NCBI GenBank assembly: GCA_021203405.1
Contig: JAJQBG010000006.1
Span: forward strand, 1-43,908
Direction: 5' to 3'
Length of the DNA: 43,908 nt
DNA from: Bacteroides sp.
GTDB lineage: Bacteria > Bacteroidota > Bacteroidia > Bacteroidales > Bacteroidaceae
Of the stretch, positions 42,240-43,908 are shown in pieces. The notes under the pieces are model-generated. The model worked only from the letters and a program-made list of their open reading frames with translations. It searched no databases and was not told where the DNA came from. The translations under genes and the position numbers were made by a program. Within the stretch, counting starts at the first letter, position 1, and each line of letters opens with the position of its first letter.

Positions 42240-43760
42240 TTATTTCCTGATTACTTCTACCGCTTTGCGAATGCGTCTTACGCTCTCCTCTTTACCCAGC
42301 AACGCTGTAATGTCAAACATATGAGGGCCCTTCGGCTCGCCTACTACCGACAAACGGAAAGCATTCATAATATTTCCCAGGTGATAACCATTGGCTTCGA
42401 TCCACCCTTTTACCTCTTTTTCCTGATTTTCCGCAGAAAAGTCCGATAAGTTCTCCAGCAGTGAAGCCAGTTCCGTCAGCCTATCCGGAGTATCCTCTTT
42501 CCAACGCTTCTTCATGGTCTTTTCATCGTAACTCTCAGGGGCCACAAAAAAGAAAGAAGCAGCATCCCACAATTCACTGATAAAATTGATACGCTCCTTC
42601 ATCAATCCGGCCACTGTAGTAACCGTTTCAATGGAAGCCTCTACCCCTTTTTCTTTCAGCACAGGCATAAATAAAGAAGCGATCTCTTCATTCGATTTCT
42701 GCTGTATATATTGGTGGTTAAACCATTTTCCCTTTTCAAAATCAAATTTAGCTCCCGATTTACTGCAACGGGCCAGATCAAAGAGTTTGATCAGTTCATC
42801 CAGTGAGAGCAACTCCTGGTCGTTACCGGGATTCCATCCCAAAAGTGCCAGGAAGTTAATCACTGCTTCAGGCAGATAACCAGCTTCCCGATAGCCACTG
42901 GAAGTCTCACCGGTTTTAGGATCTTTCCATTCCAGCGGGAAAACAGGAAATCCCAGGCGATCGCCGTCCCGTTTACTCAGTTTCCCGTTGCCATCCGGCT
43001 TTAACAGCAAGGGTAAATGGGCAAAATGCGGCATCGTATCTTCCCATCCCAAAGCCCGGTATAATAAAACATGGAGCGGGGCAGAGGGTAACCACTCTTC
43101 GCCCCGGATCACGTGGGTAACTTCCATCAGGTGGTCATCCATAATATTAGCCAGGTGATAAGTAGGTAACTGATCGGCCGACTTATAAAGTACTTTATCA
43201 TCCAATACAGAAGAGTGAATGATCACCTCTCCACGGATGATATCATTGACAACAACCTCTTCCCCGGGAGTGATCTTAATACGGACCACATACTGATCAC
43301 CGGCAGCGATCAGTCCCTGTACCTCTTCCGCCGACAAAGTGAGAGAATTTCTCATCCCCATACGGGTAGAAGCATCATACTGGAAATTAGCGATCTCCTT
43401 ACGTTTAGCCTCCAACTCTTCAGGAGTATCAAAAGCAATATAAGCTTTCCCTTCCTGTAGAAGCTGATCCACATATTTCTTATAAATCTCCCGCCGCCCG
43501 GATTGATGATAAGGTCCATGATCGCCTCCCACGCCGACGCCTTCGTCAAAAGAGAGTCCCAACCATTGAAAGGTTTCCAGGATATACTCTTCTGCCCCTG
43601 GTACAAAACGAGTAGAGTCTGTATCTTCAATACGAAGGATAAATTCACCGCCGTACTGACGGGCGAACAGATAGTTATATAAAGCTGTACGAACCCCACC
43701 AATATGGAGAGCCCCTGTGGGACTAGGAGCAAAACGAACTCTTACTTTTCTTTCCGGCAT
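42240..43760 (-). CDS. gltX: glutamyl-tRNA synthetase
   Basis: '[27 protein letters not shown]' (HIGH motif) and '[14 protein letters not shown]' (KMSKS-type). Start chosen at MPERKVRV. Confidence 0.97.
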   Translation of the reverse strand: MPERKVRVRFAPSPTGALHIGGVRTALYNYLFARQYGGEFILRIEDTDSTRFVPGAEEYILETFQWLGLSFDEGVGVGGDHGPYHQSGRREIYKKYVDQLLQEGKAYIAFDTPEELEAKRKEIANFQYDASTRMGMRNSLTLSAEEVQGLIAAGDQYVVRIKITPGEEVVVNDIIRGEVIIHSSVLDDKVLYKSADQLPTYHLANIMDDHLMEVTHVIRGEEWLPSAPLHVLLYRALGWEDTMPHFAHLPLLLKPDGNGKLSKRDGDRLGFPVFPLEWKDPKTGETSSGYREAGYLPEAVINFLALLGWNPGNDQELLSLDELIKLFDLARCSKSGAKFDFEKGKWFNHQYIQQKSNEEIASLFMPVLKEKGVEASIETVTTVAGLMKERINFISELWDAASFFFVAPESYDEKTMKKRWKEDTPDRLTELASLLENLSDFSAENQEKEVKGWIEANGYHLGNIMNAFRLSVVGEPKGPHMFDITALLGKEESVRRIRKAVEVIRK

Positions 43761-43908
43761 AATGTTTCTTTGTGTAAACCGCGGCAAAATTAATCTATTT
43801 TTTCCGAACTCCATCACAACATCCCCCGAAGTGTGTATGTTATTAAGTAAAAAGTAAATTTATAGCGTTTTTTTCGTATTTTTCGTCCAAATTTGTATCG
43901 TCATGGAA

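Noticed and set aside
1-43908. CRISPR array, transposase, phage, toxin-antitoxin or tRNA/rRNA genes
   Set aside because: No periodic repeats, recognisable mobile-element proteins or RNA gene sequences were seen on either strand by eye.

Overview
Bacteroidota-type chromosomal window with SusC/SusD pairs, Bacteroides-style TAnnTTTG -7 boxes and no mobile element, CRISPR array, tRNA or rRNA that I could see. The left ~27 kb is accessory: two SusCD-type glycan-utilisation loci (one minus strand ~0.16-7.1 kb; one plus strand ~9.8-18.8 kb preceded by an ECF sigma/FecR pair), a HAD phosphatase, a split ThrE-like transporter, an NAD(P)H oxidoreductase, a DUF697-like protein, a nucleotidyltransferase, a GT2 glycosyltransferase, an AraC regulator and a GH115 glycosidase. 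The right ~16.5 kb is core: BamA/TamA-like + TamB, a peptidyl-prolyl isomerase, M16 peptidase, MATE, hybrid histidine kinase, gamma-carbonic anhydrase, KdtA and GltX. The strongest signal is the non-random distribution of reading-frame lesions. By hand I count about 15 frameshifts and 4 in-frame stops. All but one lie left of ~27.4 kb, concentrated in the SusC transporters and the sigma/FecR cascade, while both SusD genes and the core genes stay open, including core genes that contain A7-A8 runs. This looks like recent decay of glycan-acquisition and regulatory genes, or less likely phase-variable or slippage-rescued frames. Assembly error must be excluded first. Secondary observations are a perfect intrinsic-terminator hairpin inside the first codons of a lipoprotein gene, a two-stem terminator, an orphan terminator between divergent genes, and a palindrome upstream of tamB. 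I did not find a convincing wholly new system.
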